This document shows, one piece after another, positions 8,985 to 16,851 of a stretch of 64,000 nucleotides of DNA; position 1 is the stretch's first letter; every line of letters starts with the position of its first letter. The stretch is taken from NCBI GenBank assembly GCA_964590225.1, contig CAZPWS010000001.1, positions 1-64,000 of the forward strand. The letters are read 5' to 3'. A program made the translations under genes and the position numbers. This stretch comes from JAEUSG01 sp964590225. Its GTDB lineage: Bacteria > Fibrobacterota > OXYB2-FULL-49-7 > JAEUSG01. The notes under the pieces were generated by a model. The model was given only the letters and a program-made list of their open reading frames with translations, did not search any database and had not been told where the DNA came from.

Positions 8985-9453
8985 ATCAGATGTAGCCATT
9001 GTAAAAACAATTGTGGAATCAACTGGATTTTTCCTTCCTTCTGAGGTTGATGTAGCGATAGAACTCGTTAAGGAAAATCTTGAAAAAGGGGCACTAAAGA
9101 GCGGTTACAACTTCCTTTTTGCCGAACAAGATGGCAACACCGTTGGATACTCCTGTTTTGGCCCAATAGCTTGTACAAAAGGGAGCTTCGACCTTTTCTG
9201 GATTGCCGTTAACTCTGGTGCGCGCGGAAACGGCTTTGGAAGCGCCATACTCAAAGAATCCGAAATCACGATGCAGTCGATGGGATGCACCTGCGTATAT
9301 ATTGAAACATCATCGAAACAGCAATATGAACCAACGCGCACATTTTACCTGAAAAATGGATACGCAGAGGCAGCCTTTCTTGACCACTTTTACGACACCA
9401 ATGATGGCAAACTCATCTATCGTAAGTTTCTTCCTGCATCAGGAAACGAATGA
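8956..9453 (+). CDS. GNAT-family N-acetyltransferase
   Basis: The product has 165 residues. The acetyl-CoA-binding motif A is WIAVNSGARGNGFGSAIL (about residues 77-94, the R/QxxGxG/A loop). The C-terminal part has YIETSSKQQYEPTRTFYLKN, the usual beta-bulge and final helix, then GY. It is the last gene of the kamA operon and starts inside the second ligase gene. In methanogens and some bacteria, lysine 2,3-aminomutase (AblA) is paired with a GNAT enzyme (AblB) that makes the osmolyte N-epsilon-acetyl-beta-lysine. The same pairing here makes beta-lysine or a beta-lysine peptide the likely acceptor. This is inference from context; the fold call is firm. Confidence 0.83.
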   Translation: MLLFRRSVNESDVAIVKTIVESTGFFLPSEVDVAIELVKENLEKGALKSGYNFLFAEQDGNTVGYSCFGPIACTKGSFDLFWIAVNSGARGNGFGSAILKESEITMQSMGCTCVYIETSSKQQYEPTRTFYLKNGYAEAAFLDHFYDTNDGKLIYRKFLPASGNE

Positions 9454-9630
9454 CTATCGATCCTGAAGGCTAAATTGCTTGATTTTAAGCTGTAAATCTT
9501 TCCTGCTTATGCCAAGCCTCTTAGCCGCGTTTGTCCTATTGCCGTTCGCTTCTTCCTCCCTTATTATTGACAACAAATGATGCGTAATAATTTTTACAGC
9601 GAGCTTTTTACGCAAACCGCCTACCTTCAT
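9454..9630 (-). CDS. Small Fis-type helix-turn-helix protein
   Basis: From the ATG at 9630 this frame encodes 58 residues. The C-terminal half, REEEANGNRTNAAKRLGISR then KDLQLKIKQF, matches the Fis/NtrC-type DNA-binding helix-turn-helix (usual pattern GNxxxAAxxLGISRxTLxxKLK). It begins inside the 3' end of the URO-D family gene (23-base overlap) in another frame, without a recognisable ribosome-binding site, so it may depend on coupled translation. A free-standing Fis-like domain of this size is unusual. It could be a tiny regulator, the relic of a sigma-54 activator, or the tail of a frameshifted fusion. The coding signal is convincing for the HTH part only. Confidence 0.5.
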   Translation of the reverse strand: MKVGGLRKKLAVKIITHHLLSIIREEEANGNRTNAAKRLGISRKDLQLKIKQFSLQDR

Positions 9631-10693
9631 CGACCATAGATAAATAATTATCAACTGGAACATAATTTGCGATAGAATTTCCGCTACCAAGGCAGTAGCC
9701 TCCTCCAACATAGCAGCGGCCGAGAATATCTCTAACTCTTTGTCTGATCTGTTTTTCATCAGAACGGCAGAGATAGTCAACATCCACTCCACCAAGAAGG
9801 GCAATCTTGCTTCCATACCTTTCTTTTGCGTCAGCGACATTCTCAATTGTATCCTCAAAAGAGTGTTTTGCATCGATACCCACATCGTTTATAAGATCAT
9901 CCATTAACAAATCAAGCTTACCACATGCATGCAGGAAGTAAATTTTTCCCGCGCCATGAACCATTTCCACAATTTTTTTATGCGCAGGAAATATGAATTC
10001 TCTAAAATCAGAAGGGCTGAACATCGGTCCAGTTTTAAAACCCATGTCGTCACTTCCCCATATTATTTTAACCCTATCAAATTGCAGCAGCGTCTTAACA
10101 TATGCTTCGTGCATAGCGATAGACTTATCCATAATAGCCCTTACAAGTTCTCTATTTTCGTAGAAAGCAATACATAATTCCTCGTAACCCATGAAAAAAG
10201 AAATATCTTCCGCAAAATGAGCAGTCAAGCCACCTATCATACACATATCATCCGGCAAGTTTTTGTTTAGCCATTCTATTTCACTCGTATCCACTCTTGA
10301 ATAATCCGGCCATGGATACTTTTCAAATTCCTCCCAAGTAGTTATTGGCCCTTTATGCATATCCATAAAATTGCGCTGCCCATTTTCTTTCTTCAAGCCT
10401 GCAACATCATCGACAGAATTCCAGTTGAATTTAAAATTATAACCCCATATGGAAGCCAGCACATAATCATATCCGAGAAATCTTTGCAGCGCTATATTTT
10501 TTTTTGCCCCTCTAAATTTATCATCATTAGAAATACCGTCATAAACACCAAATTTTGACGCAATCTCATCTTTTATCGGTCCATCAAGAAATAGTTCGAT
10601 GTGATGGACTCTCTCAGGAGTACCTTGCCGCTTAATACATTTTAGAAAAGACTCATAATCAGGCGTGATAGGTCGTAAAAAGGGGTTTTTCAT
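9608..10693 (-). CDS. Uroporphyrinogen-decarboxylase (URO-D) family protein
   Basis: The 361-residue product is a URO-D-like TIM barrel of the MtaA/CmuA-related branch, not haem-pathway HemE. Visible features are MIGGLTAHFAEDISFFMGYE, the metal-ligand-like IYFLHACGKLDLLMDDLI (His-x-Cys), ALLGGVDVDYL and a closing GGYCLGSGNSIANYVP. Members of this branch in anaerobes act as corrinoid or thiol methyltransferases or have unknown roles, and they often sit beside AraC regulators in sugar-responsive loci. It is divergent from an AraC-family gene, with 116 bases between the starts that carry a tandem repeat. Function beyond the fold is not established. Confidence 0.8.
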   Translation of the reverse strand: MKNPFLRPITPDYESFLKCIKRQGTPERVHHIELFLDGPIKDEIASKFGVYDGISNDDKFRGAKKNIALQRFLGYDYVLASIWGYNFKFNWNSVDDVAGLKKENGQRNFMDMHKGPITTWEEFEKYPWPDYSRVDTSEIEWLNKNLPDDMCMIGGLTAHFAEDISFFMGYEELCIAFYENRELVRAIMDKSIAMHEAYVKTLLQFDRVKIIWGSDDMGFKTGPMFSPSDFREFIFPAHKKIVEMVHGAGKIYFLHACGKLDLLMDDLINDVGIDAKHSFEDTIENVADAKERYGSKIALLGGVDVDYLCRSDEKQIRQRVRDILGRCYVGGGYCLGSGNSIANYVPVDNYLSMVDEGRRFA

Positions 10694-10737
10694 TTTCAGC
10701 GACTCCTAAATAAAGATTTAAATTTGACCATTGATTA

Positions 10738-10770
10738 TTTATTAATATATCATCAAGCATTCATTAATAT
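10738..10770. promoter_or_regulatory. Tandem repeat, possible AraC-family operator
   Basis: The intergenic region between the URO-D and AraC genes holds two copies of ATTAATAT (10741-10748 and 10763-10770), each preceded by a TTT/TTC context. Their spacing is 22 bases, about two helical turns on the same face. This is the usual geometry of AraC-type half-sites, and the divergent neighbour encodes such a regulator. The AT-rich background makes a chance match possible. Confidence 0.35.
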
Positions 10771-10809
10771 TGCCGCATTATTAGCAAATTTTATTGTTAT
10801 ATTACCATC

Positions 10810-11706
10810 ATGCACAATTTTGAAAATGATTTTCTTGTTTCTACACCTATACAAGAATTCATATCATCGAATAATGGAATATTGAACAAATTTATATCTC
10901 ATTTCAACCGAACAACGGTAGTTACGCCCCATTTTCATAAAGAAACCGAAGTAATTATGCCAATTGGTGTAAAAGGAGAAATGGTACTCTCAAACAAAGT
11001 ATTCAGGTTATTCGACAACCAGATTTATATTGTAGCGCCAAACGCTGTCCATTCATTCAACATTACTCCTGAAAGAAAAAACGCTATTGTGTATATACTC
11101 CAGATTGACATACAGGCGTTTTTTGAACGATTACCATTTTTTAAACATGGAACACAAGGTGACATCAATAATATTTTAACAAATATGCCTGCGGTACCAA
11201 ACAGTGACAGAGAATTATTCCATAAAACAGTGCTTAAACTTTTTGATAAGACTACCATAGAGCCGATATTGACAGAAATCGATACAACGATAAACATATC
11301 AACAATCATAAGATTGATACTCTCTTTTAAGCCGACTGAAGAAAAAAAAACAGCTATTGATAACAACACAAAAAAGATTATAAGTATCATTGAAAAAGAG
11401 GCAAACGAAGCGACTTCGCTGGATATTATCGCAAAAAGAAGCGGATTGTCAAAAACACACCTATGCCGGGTATTTAAAAACAACACCGGAATGACCATTC
11501 ACAACTATCTAACACAACTTCGCATAAACAGAGCATGTTACTTGATGGATAGCGGAGAAAAAAACATGTCAACAGTATGCATAAAATGCGGCTTCGGAAA
11601 TTTTTCCCACTTTATTCAAGTTTTCAGAAAAAAATTAGGCGTTTCACCTAAAAAATGGTCGATGCGTTATTCGGCGGCTCTATCAATTTTCCTGTTTCTA
11701 AAATAG
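10810..11706 (+). CDS. AraC-family transcriptional regulator
   Basis: The product has 298 residues. The N-terminal part (about 20-110) is a cupin-like sensor with PHFHKETEVIMPIGVKGEMV and FDNQIYIVAPNAVHSF. The C-terminal part (about 195-290) is a double helix-turn-helix AraC domain, with LDIIAKRSGLSKTHLCRVFK, then GMTIHNYLTQLRINRACYLM and CGFGNFSHFIQVFRKKLGVS followed by PKKW. It probably senses a sugar or polysaccharide fragment and controls the divergent URO-D gene, itself, or the nearby rhamnulokinase. No ribosome-binding site is visible before the ATG and a TATATT lies 6 bases upstream, so the mRNA may be leaderless. Its 3' end overlaps the convergent small membrane gene by 40 bases. Confidence 0.88.
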   Translation: MHNFENDFLVSTPIQEFISSNNGILNKFISHFNRTTVVTPHFHKETEVIMPIGVKGEMVLSNKVFRLFDNQIYIVAPNAVHSFNITPERKNAIVYILQIDIQAFFERLPFFKHGTQGDINNILTNMPAVPNSDRELFHKTVLKLFDKTTIEPILTEIDTTINISTIIRLILSFKPTEEKKTAIDNNTKKIISIIEKEANEATSLDIIAKRSGLSKTHLCRVFKNNTGMTIHNYLTQLRINRACYLMDSGEKNMSTVCIKCGFGNFSHFIQVFRKKLGVSPKKWSMRYSAALSIFLFLK

Positions 11707-11933
11707 ATAACAGTATCTATTGACACCATAGCAAAATTGAGTATATACAACAAAACAACCTTATCCCATGAATAAACAACTTTATGAATAATACCCGATA
11801 GGTATCCAACTATCAAAATAACAAGAAAAAAAAGACTCTTTCCCTTTGTAGTTCTGGAGCGCCACGAACGAACAATAGAGAATGGCCATGCAGAACCAAA
11901 ACAGGCAAGCATCCCAATTTCAAACGGACTCAT
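11667..11933 (-). CDS. Small three-helix membrane protein, PQ-loop/SemiSWEET-like
   Basis: The product has 88 residues from the ATG at 11933, chosen because AGGAGA lies 9 bases upstream. Three hydrophobic segments are visible (about 3-20, 34-52 and 57-78). The first loop has WPFSIVRSWRSRTTKGKS, which resembles the motif around the Pro-Gln (PQ) turn of SemiSWEET and PQ-loop proteins, with Trp-Pro in place of Pro-Gln. SemiSWEETs are sugar transporters of about 90 residues with three helices. The gene lies 32 bases downstream of rhamnulokinase on the same strand, which would suit a sugar role. The family assignment is a resemblance I see, not a proven match. Its 3' end overlaps the AraC gene tail to tail. 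Confidence 0.65.
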   Translation of the reverse strand: MSPFEIGMLACFGSAWPFSIVRSWRSRTTKGKSLFFLVILIVGYLSGIIHKVVYSWDKVVLLYILNFAMVSIDTVIYFRNRKIDRAAE

Positions 11934-11965
11934 GAATATTTTCTCCTGAACAAATAAATAATAAC

Positions 11966-13396
11966 TTATGAGCTGGGGTAATATACATTCGGTTTGAACC
12001 ACCTGCCAATATAATCCCGGGCCTCTCCAACACCACTAAACAGACCATCCGTTATTGCCTGAACAGCAAGATTTCCAATTGCGGTTGCCTCAACTGGGCC
12101 GGCATGGACAGGTAACGCTGTTTTATTGGCCGTCAACTGATTTAAAAGCCTGTTTTGGGACCCACCGCCAACAATATTTATGCCCTCCACTCGCGAACCG
12201 GTTATTTCCGAGATTATTTTTACTACCTCGGCATATTTCGCGGCAAGCGACTGAATTATTAATCTACACAGTGCCGCTTGTTCTGTAATTGGCCGTTGTC
12301 CTTTTTTTACAAGAAAATCAGCAATAGCTCCCCTCATGGACGAAGGATTTGTAAAGCTTGGATCATCCGGATCGATACAACCTTCAACAGTACCCAACGC
12401 CTCCATTCTTGCCATCAAGTCGTCATACGGGAGAAGGATTTTTTCTGACTGCCACTCCCGCCTGCATGATTCGAGGATCCATAAACCGGTTACATTTTTT
12501 AGAAATCTGATAGTACCGTACGCACCGCCTTCATTTGTAAAATTATTCTTAAAAGCCTTTGCTGTTAAACATGGTTTATCGAGTTCAAGTCCTAATAATG
12601 ACCATGTTCCCGATGAAAGATAGGCCCAGCCCTTTTTGAGCGGCGTACCAACCACGGCGGAAGCGGTGTCGTGTGAAGGTGGCAGAATAACCTTTACGGA
12701 GTCACATAATCCTGTTCTTTCGCAAATTTCAGGCGCAACAGTTCCTAACTGCATGCCAGGTTGGCGTATTTCTGCCATTATAGAATGGGGTAGTCCGAGG
12801 GAGTCGAATAAAGTGTGTTCCCATTCTCTTGTTGTTGCATTAATTAGCTGAGTTGTTGATGCGAGTGTATATTCGTGTGCCATTACTCCAGATAGCCTGT
12901 AATGGACAATGTCGGCCATCATTAGAAAAGAAATTTTACTATTACTCCAAGAGTGGGAATGGACATGCGAAAAAAGCTGGAAAATTGTATTAAAGGGCAT
13001 TGTCTGTATGCCAGTTATATTGTAAACTGTTTTTTGGTCAATTCGCCTAAAAACCTGATCCGGAACTCCAACTGTCCGTGAATCCCGATACGAAACAGGA
13101 TCTTCAGATAGTTCGCCATCCTCCCCTATTAAACCGTAATCCACGCCCCATGTATCGCATCCGATGCTTTTAATCTGAAAACCCTTTTCGCCCGCGATTT
13201 TTACGGCCTTTTTTATTCCGATAAGAATACCATTCCACAAGGATTCAAAATCCCAGCGGTCACGGCCATTTACAGTACGAAACCCATTTGGAAAGCGTTC
13301 AGTTATAACGAACGAAAAACCATCTTCGGTAAAAGCGCCAAGTATTACCCTGCCACTTCCAGCACCCAAGTCGATTGCGATGTATGCCGGGACCAC
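11966..13396 (-). CDS. rhaB: Rhamnulokinase (FGGY carbohydrate kinase)
   Basis: The product has 476 residues. The N-terminal phosphate-1 motif is AIDLGAGSGRVILG (about 6-19). WDFESLWNGILIGIKKA and the SIGCDTWGVDYGLIGEDGEL stretch (catalytic Asp in GVDYG) are typical of RhaB rather than xylulo- or glycerol kinases. The C-terminal ATP-binding region has SSGTWSLLGLELDKPCL and INIVGGGSQNRLLNQLTAN. It phosphorylates L-rhamnulose to L-rhamnulose 1-phosphate in rhamnose breakdown; L-fuculokinase is the close alternative. No isomerase or aldolase gene lies nearby, so the pathway must be completed elsewhere. rplS follows on its start side in the same direction, only 14 bases away. Confidence 0.85.
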   Translation of the reverse strand: MVPAYIAIDLGAGSGRVILGAFTEDGFSFVITERFPNGFRTVNGRDRWDFESLWNGILIGIKKAVKIAGEKGFQIKSIGCDTWGVDYGLIGEDGELSEDPVSYRDSRTVGVPDQVFRRIDQKTVYNITGIQTMPFNTIFQLFSHVHSHSWSNSKISFLMMADIVHYRLSGVMAHEYTLASTTQLINATTREWEHTLFDSLGLPHSIMAEIRQPGMQLGTVAPEICERTGLCDSVKVILPPSHDTASAVVGTPLKKGWAYLSSGTWSLLGLELDKPCLTAKAFKNNFTNEGGAYGTIRFLKNVTGLWILESCRREWQSEKILLPYDDLMARMEALGTVEGCIDPDDPSFTNPSSMRGAIADFLVKKGQRPITEQAALCRLIIQSLAAKYAEVVKIISEITGSRVEGINIVGGGSQNRLLNQLTANKTALPVHAGPVEATAIGNLAVQAITDGLFSGVGEARDYIGRWFKPNVYYPSS

Positions 13397-13410
13397 TTTC
13401 CCCCCAGAAA

Positions 13411-13758
13411 TTAAACTTCGATGTCTTCTCTAACCCTGCTTGCCTTACCTTTTCTATCACGGAGATAATAAAGCTTGGCGCGGCGAACCTTTCCCTTGCG
13501 AACAGTTTCGATACTTTTTATTGATGGCAGGTGTACTGGCAATATTTTCTCAATTCCAACTCCAGCGGTTGTTTTACGAACTGTAACGGTTTCGTTAAGT
13601 CCGGAGCCTTTTTTGCCTATCACAACACCCTCGTAGAGCTGTATTCTTTTTTTGTCACCTTCCGATATTTCAAGGTGTATTTTTACAGTATCACCGACTC
13701 GGAAATCGCGTCCTTCCTTCATCTGGCTCTGTTCAAGCTCTTTGATTATCAAATTCAT
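13411..13758 (-). CDS. rplS: 50S ribosomal protein L19
   Basis: The 115-residue product matches L19 along its full length. FRVGDTVKIHLEISEGDKKR, then IQLYEGVVIGKKGSGL, TVRKTTAGVGIEKILPVHLP and the basic end VRRAKLYYLRDRKGKASRVR are all canonical. L19 lies at the 30S-50S interface. The start overlaps the end of trmD by 4 bases. The order ffh-rpsP-rimM-trmD-rplS is the standard ribosome-maturation operon. Confidence 0.97.
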   Translation of the reverse strand: MNLIIKELEQSQMKEGRDFRVGDTVKIHLEISEGDKKRIQLYEGVVIGKKGSGLNETVTVRKTTAGVGIEKILPVHLPSIKSIETVRKGKVRRAKLYYLRDRKGKASRVREDIEV

Positions 13759-14495
13759 TTTTTCTCTCCTTTAATTTTATTAATTATATCAATTTCATTC
13801 TTTGTTAATTCAGTATTCTCAAAAAGATCTGGGCGCCGTTCAAAAGTTCTTCGCAACCTCATTTCCATTTTCCACGCTTCAATATTCTTGTGATGTCCCG
13901 ACAAAAGAACTGGTGGCACTGCCATACCTTCAAAAACTTCGGGACGCGTGTACAACGGATGCTCTAAAAACCTTCCGGAGAAGGAGTCGGAAACAGCTGA
14001 TTCACTATTACCAAGAGCGTCATCAAGCAACCTGATTACCGAATCCATAAACACCATGGTTGGCAATTCACCACCGGTCAATACATAATCGCCGATTGAT
14101 AATTCGTCGTCCACAAGGCTCATAACAACCCGTTCGTCTAATCCTTTATAGTGACCGCAAAAAACCACAACAGCCTCTTCGCGCGAATACTCTGCAACTA
14201 TATTTTGTGTGAGCAGCCTGCCCTGCGGAGTAAAATAGACAACCTTTTTTTTAACCCCACCGCAATTTTCCACTGCCTCTTTAATTGCAGCTGATGCCGG
14301 TTCAGGTCGCATAACCATTCCTGCTTCACCACCGTAAGCCTCATCGTCAACCTGACCATATTTATTTAATCCATGTTTCCGTAGATCGATCAAGTTCACT
14401 GAGAAACAACTCTTTTTTTTTGCCCTGCCAATAATGCTTGTCTCAAGAAAGCTATTGAACATCGCAGGGAAAAGGGTAATTATTTCAAAATGCAT
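13755..14495 (-). CDS. trmD: tRNA (guanine-37-N1)-methyltransferase
   Basis: The product has 246 residues. The N-terminus FEIITLFPAMFNSFLETSII, the GGEAGMVMRPEP loop (about 58-69), FCGHYKGLDERV and the trefoil-knot SAM site ELSIGDYVLTGGELP (about 130-144) are all diagnostic. TrmD methylates G37 next to the anticodon and prevents +1 frameshifting. It lies between rimM and rplS, 6 bases after the rimM stop. Confidence 0.97.
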   Translation of the reverse strand: MHFEIITLFPAMFNSFLETSIIGRAKKKSCFSVNLIDLRKHGLNKYGQVDDEAYGGEAGMVMRPEPASAAIKEAVENCGGVKKKVVYFTPQGRLLTQNIVAEYSREEAVVVFCGHYKGLDERVVMSLVDDELSIGDYVLTGGELPTMVFMDSVIRLLDDALGNSESAVSDSFSGRFLEHPLYTRPEVFEGMAVPPVLLSGHHKNIEAWKMEMRLRRTFERRPDLFENTELTKNEIDIINKIKGEKK

Positions 14496-14501
14496 TTTGT
14501 T

Positions 14502-15014
14502 TTAAAGTATCTCTTCCAGAGTTTCTTTTTTCAAAACTATCTTCCGGCTTGCCACATCAACTGAAACAACCACCGATTTAACCATCGGAACTGTAATATT
14601 TCTACCGCCTACAAGGGAAACTTCCAGTGCATCACATGAAGGGTAGTCAACCACCGAAACAACACTTCCTAAAAGAGAAGAATCATCCGCGTAAACGGCA
14701 AAGCCTACCAGTTCAAACTGATAATAGCTACCACTTGGAAGCTTTTCGAGATTATCAACTTTATCGAGCAGTATGCCATCCCTCAATGTTTCGGCGGTTT
14801 CGACAGAATCAATGCCACCGAATTTGATAAAGGCAAAATTTCCATTAATGCCAACACTTTCTACTTCCAGCAACGAACGGTTACCACCTTTTTCAAAGAG
14901 CACCTTTCCTGACTCTTTAACTTTCAGGAAACGATTTTCTGAATAGAACTCTACCTTAACTTCCCCTTTGAGACCACGAGGTCTCAGTACGCGTCCTATT
15001 TCAATAAACGACAA
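14502..15014 (-). CDS. rimM: Ribosome maturation factor RimM
   Basis: I take the TTG at 15014 as the start, 4 bases after the rpsP stop, giving 170 residues. The protein then begins at the conserved FIEIGRVLRPRGLKGEVKVE. The frame is open further upstream to another TTG at 15083, but that would add an unconserved basic tail inside rpsP. The N-terminal barrel is followed by a PRC-barrel domain with LPSGSYYQFELVGFAV, then LLGSVVSVVDYPSCDALEV and a NITVPMVKSVV end. RimM assists maturation of the 30S head and binds S19. Confidence 0.9.
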   Translation of the reverse strand: MSFIEIGRVLRPRGLKGEVKVEFYSENRFLKVKESGKVLFEKGGNRSLLEVESVGINGNFAFIKFGGIDSVETAETLRDGILLDKVDNLEKLPSGSYYQFELVGFAVYADDSSLLGSVVSVVDYPSCDALEVSLVGGRNITVPMVKSVVVSVDVASRKIVLKKETLEEIL

Positions 15015-15018
15015 AAAG

Positions 15019-15363
15019 TTAGCTTTCTGTCGTTTTTCTGCGTTTTTTACGGACCTTTCTGTCCGGCTTTGGTTCGAGAGCAACAGCGGAAATATCCTTG
15101 CCTGCCTTTAACAGCATCCACTTCTTCCAGATACCCTTCCGTTTTAGCATCGATTTTACGGTATCGGATGGCTGTCCGCCGTTTTTGAGCCACTTATAAA
15201 TGGAATCTTCATCAATAAGTATAGGATCCTGCTTTTTGTATGGATCTGCGTGACCCACATACGCTACGGCACCGCTATCCCGAGCACTAGTCTTGTTGTT
15301 GACAACAACGCGATACGACTTACGGTTTTTCCGTCCTTTTTGAGAAAGCCTTAACTTGACCAA
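15019..15363 (-). CDS. rpsP: 30S ribosomal protein S16
   Basis: The product has 114 residues and begins with VKLRLSQKGRKNRKSYRVVV, the S16 signature, followed by YVGHADPYKKQDPILIDEDS and YKWLKNGGQPSDTVKSMLKR. It is somewhat longer than the usual 80-90 residues, through a basic C-terminal tail (PDRKVRKKRRKTTES). It lies 12 bases downstream of ffh. The khpA-type KH gene that often follows rpsP is absent, and rimM comes directly next. Confidence 0.96.
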   Translation of the reverse strand: MVKLRLSQKGRKNRKSYRVVVNNKTSARDSGAVAYVGHADPYKKQDPILIDEDSIYKWLKNGGQPSDTVKSMLKRKGIWKKWMLLKAGKDISAVALEPKPDRKVRKKRRKTTES

Positions 15364-15375
15364 ATGGTCCTCCTT

Positions 15376-16734
15376 TTATCTTAAGTTTCCTAATCCAAAT
15401 TTTGAAGCCATGCCCTGCATGGCGTTTCTGTTTTTTCCTGACCCAAACATTTTTCCCATTTTTTTCATCATCTTTTGCATATCAAAAAACTGCTTTAACA
15501 ACCTATTTACATCGTTAACTGTCGTACCACTACCTAACGCGATCCTTTTTCTTCTTGAGCCGTCAATAATAATGGGCTTATTCCGTTCCCTTTTAGTCAT
15601 ACTGTCGATAATGGCTTCGATTCTGATTAGCGCCTTTTCGTCAATTTGGATGTTTTTTATCTGCGACCCAATGCCGGGGATCATTGAGAGAATTTGCTCA
15701 AACGAACCCATTTTTCTGATTTTTCGCATCTGATCCCGAAAATCGGCGAGGGTAAACTCTGAACGGAGAATTTTTTTCTCAAGTGCCGCAGCCTCTTTTT
15801 CATCGACAAGCTCCTGCGCCTTCTCGACAAGCGAAACAACATCGCCCATTCCGAGAATTCTTGATGCCATTCTGTCCGCATAAAAAAGGTCGAATTGGTC
15901 GGGCTTTTCACCAAGGCCAACAAAACGGATCGGTTTGCCAATTACTGACATTACAGAAAGAGCCGCTCCGCCCCTTGCATCGCCATCAAGCTTTGTGAGA
16001 GCCACACCAGTTATCGCAAGGCGTGAATTAAACGCAGAGGCCGCAGTAACAGCGTCCTGCCCTGTCATGGAATCTGCTGTAAATATTAGTTCGTTTGGCA
16101 GAATTTTCTTCGCAATTTCATCTGCCTCGGTCATCATTTCTTCGTCAACATGAAGGCGACCAGCAGTATCAAATATGATTAAATCGTGAAAATTTTTCTT
16201 GGCATAATCTACAGCTTCGGCACAAATGGCAACTGGATTTTTTCTATCGCCTGAAAATACAGATATATCAAGCGATTTGCCAAGAGTTTCGAGCTGGTCG
16301 ATAGCTGCCGGACGATAAACATCAGCTGCTACAAGAAGTGGTCGCTTACCCGACTTCTTTCTGTAATAAAGAGCCAGTTTGGCACACATTGAAGTCTTAC
16401 CGGAACCCTGCAAACCAACCAGCATCCACCTGTGTGGCGGCATTCCCTGAAAAACTAAAGGCTCGGCCGTACCGCCAAGCACCTTTACAAGTTCGTCGTG
16501 GACTATTTTTACAATCTGTTGACCGGGAGTGATGCTTGTCAGAACTTCCTGCCCATTTGCCTTTTGGGTAACGGCATCAACAAAATCTTTAACAACCTTG
16601 AAATTAACATCGGCTTCAAGCAACGCACGCCTTATATCGCGCATCGCTTCACTGATATTATCATGAGAGATGCGACCCTGACCACGAAGCTTCTTTAGTA
16701 CCGACTCTAACCTTTCAGAGAGACTGCCGAACAT
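15376..16734 (-). CDS. ffh: Signal recognition particle protein Ffh (SRP54)
   Basis: The product has 452 residues in the NG-M layout. The N domain begins MFGSLSERLESVLKKLRGQG. The GTPase has the P-loop GLQGSGKTSMCAKLA (about 109-123), DTAGRLHVDEEMM (G3), TKLDGDARGGAALSV (G4 and SRP-specific box) and a FVGLGEKPDQFDLF closing loop. The Met-rich M domain ends with a Met-rich tail (MQKMMKKMGKMF). It binds 4.5S RNA and signal peptides for co-translational targeting. It leads the ffh-rpsP-rimM-trmD-rplS operon. Confidence 0.97.
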   Translation of the reverse strand: MFGSLSERLESVLKKLRGQGRISHDNISEAMRDIRRALLEADVNFKVVKDFVDAVTQKANGQEVLTSITPGQQIVKIVHDELVKVLGGTAEPLVFQGMPPHRWMLVGLQGSGKTSMCAKLALYYRKKSGKRPLLVAADVYRPAAIDQLETLGKSLDISVFSGDRKNPVAICAEAVDYAKKNFHDLIIFDTAGRLHVDEEMMTEADEIAKKILPNELIFTADSMTGQDAVTAASAFNSRLAITGVALTKLDGDARGGAALSVMSVIGKPIRFVGLGEKPDQFDLFYADRMASRILGMGDVVSLVEKAQELVDEKEAAALEKKILRSEFTLADFRDQMRKIRKMGSFEQILSMIPGIGSQIKNIQIDEKALIRIEAIIDSMTKRERNKPIIIDGSRRKRIALGSGTTVNDVNRLLKQFFDMQKMMKKMGKMFGSGKNRNAMQGMASKFGLGNLR

Positions 16735-16851
16735 AAAACTCTTTCATTTTTAACCACAAAACAGAACACCTGCCCCTATTTCAAAGAGCAGGAAAAGTAG
16801 CTTAATATACAATATTGGTGAAGCAAAATGCGTTCGAAATCGTCTATCAAA

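Noticed and set aside
11025..11498. 157-codon frame antisense to the AraC gene
   Set aside because: Shadow of the AraC coding sequence; low-complexity hydrophobic translation.
15015..15083. N-terminal extension of RimM
   Set aside because: It overlaps rpsP by 65 bases, starts at a TTG and adds an unconserved basic tail; the TTG at 15014 gives the family length.
16770..16795. CCTGC/GCAGG hairpin between ffh and the FAD gene
   Set aside because: Stem of only five pairs with a long loop and no T-run; too weak to call a terminator.
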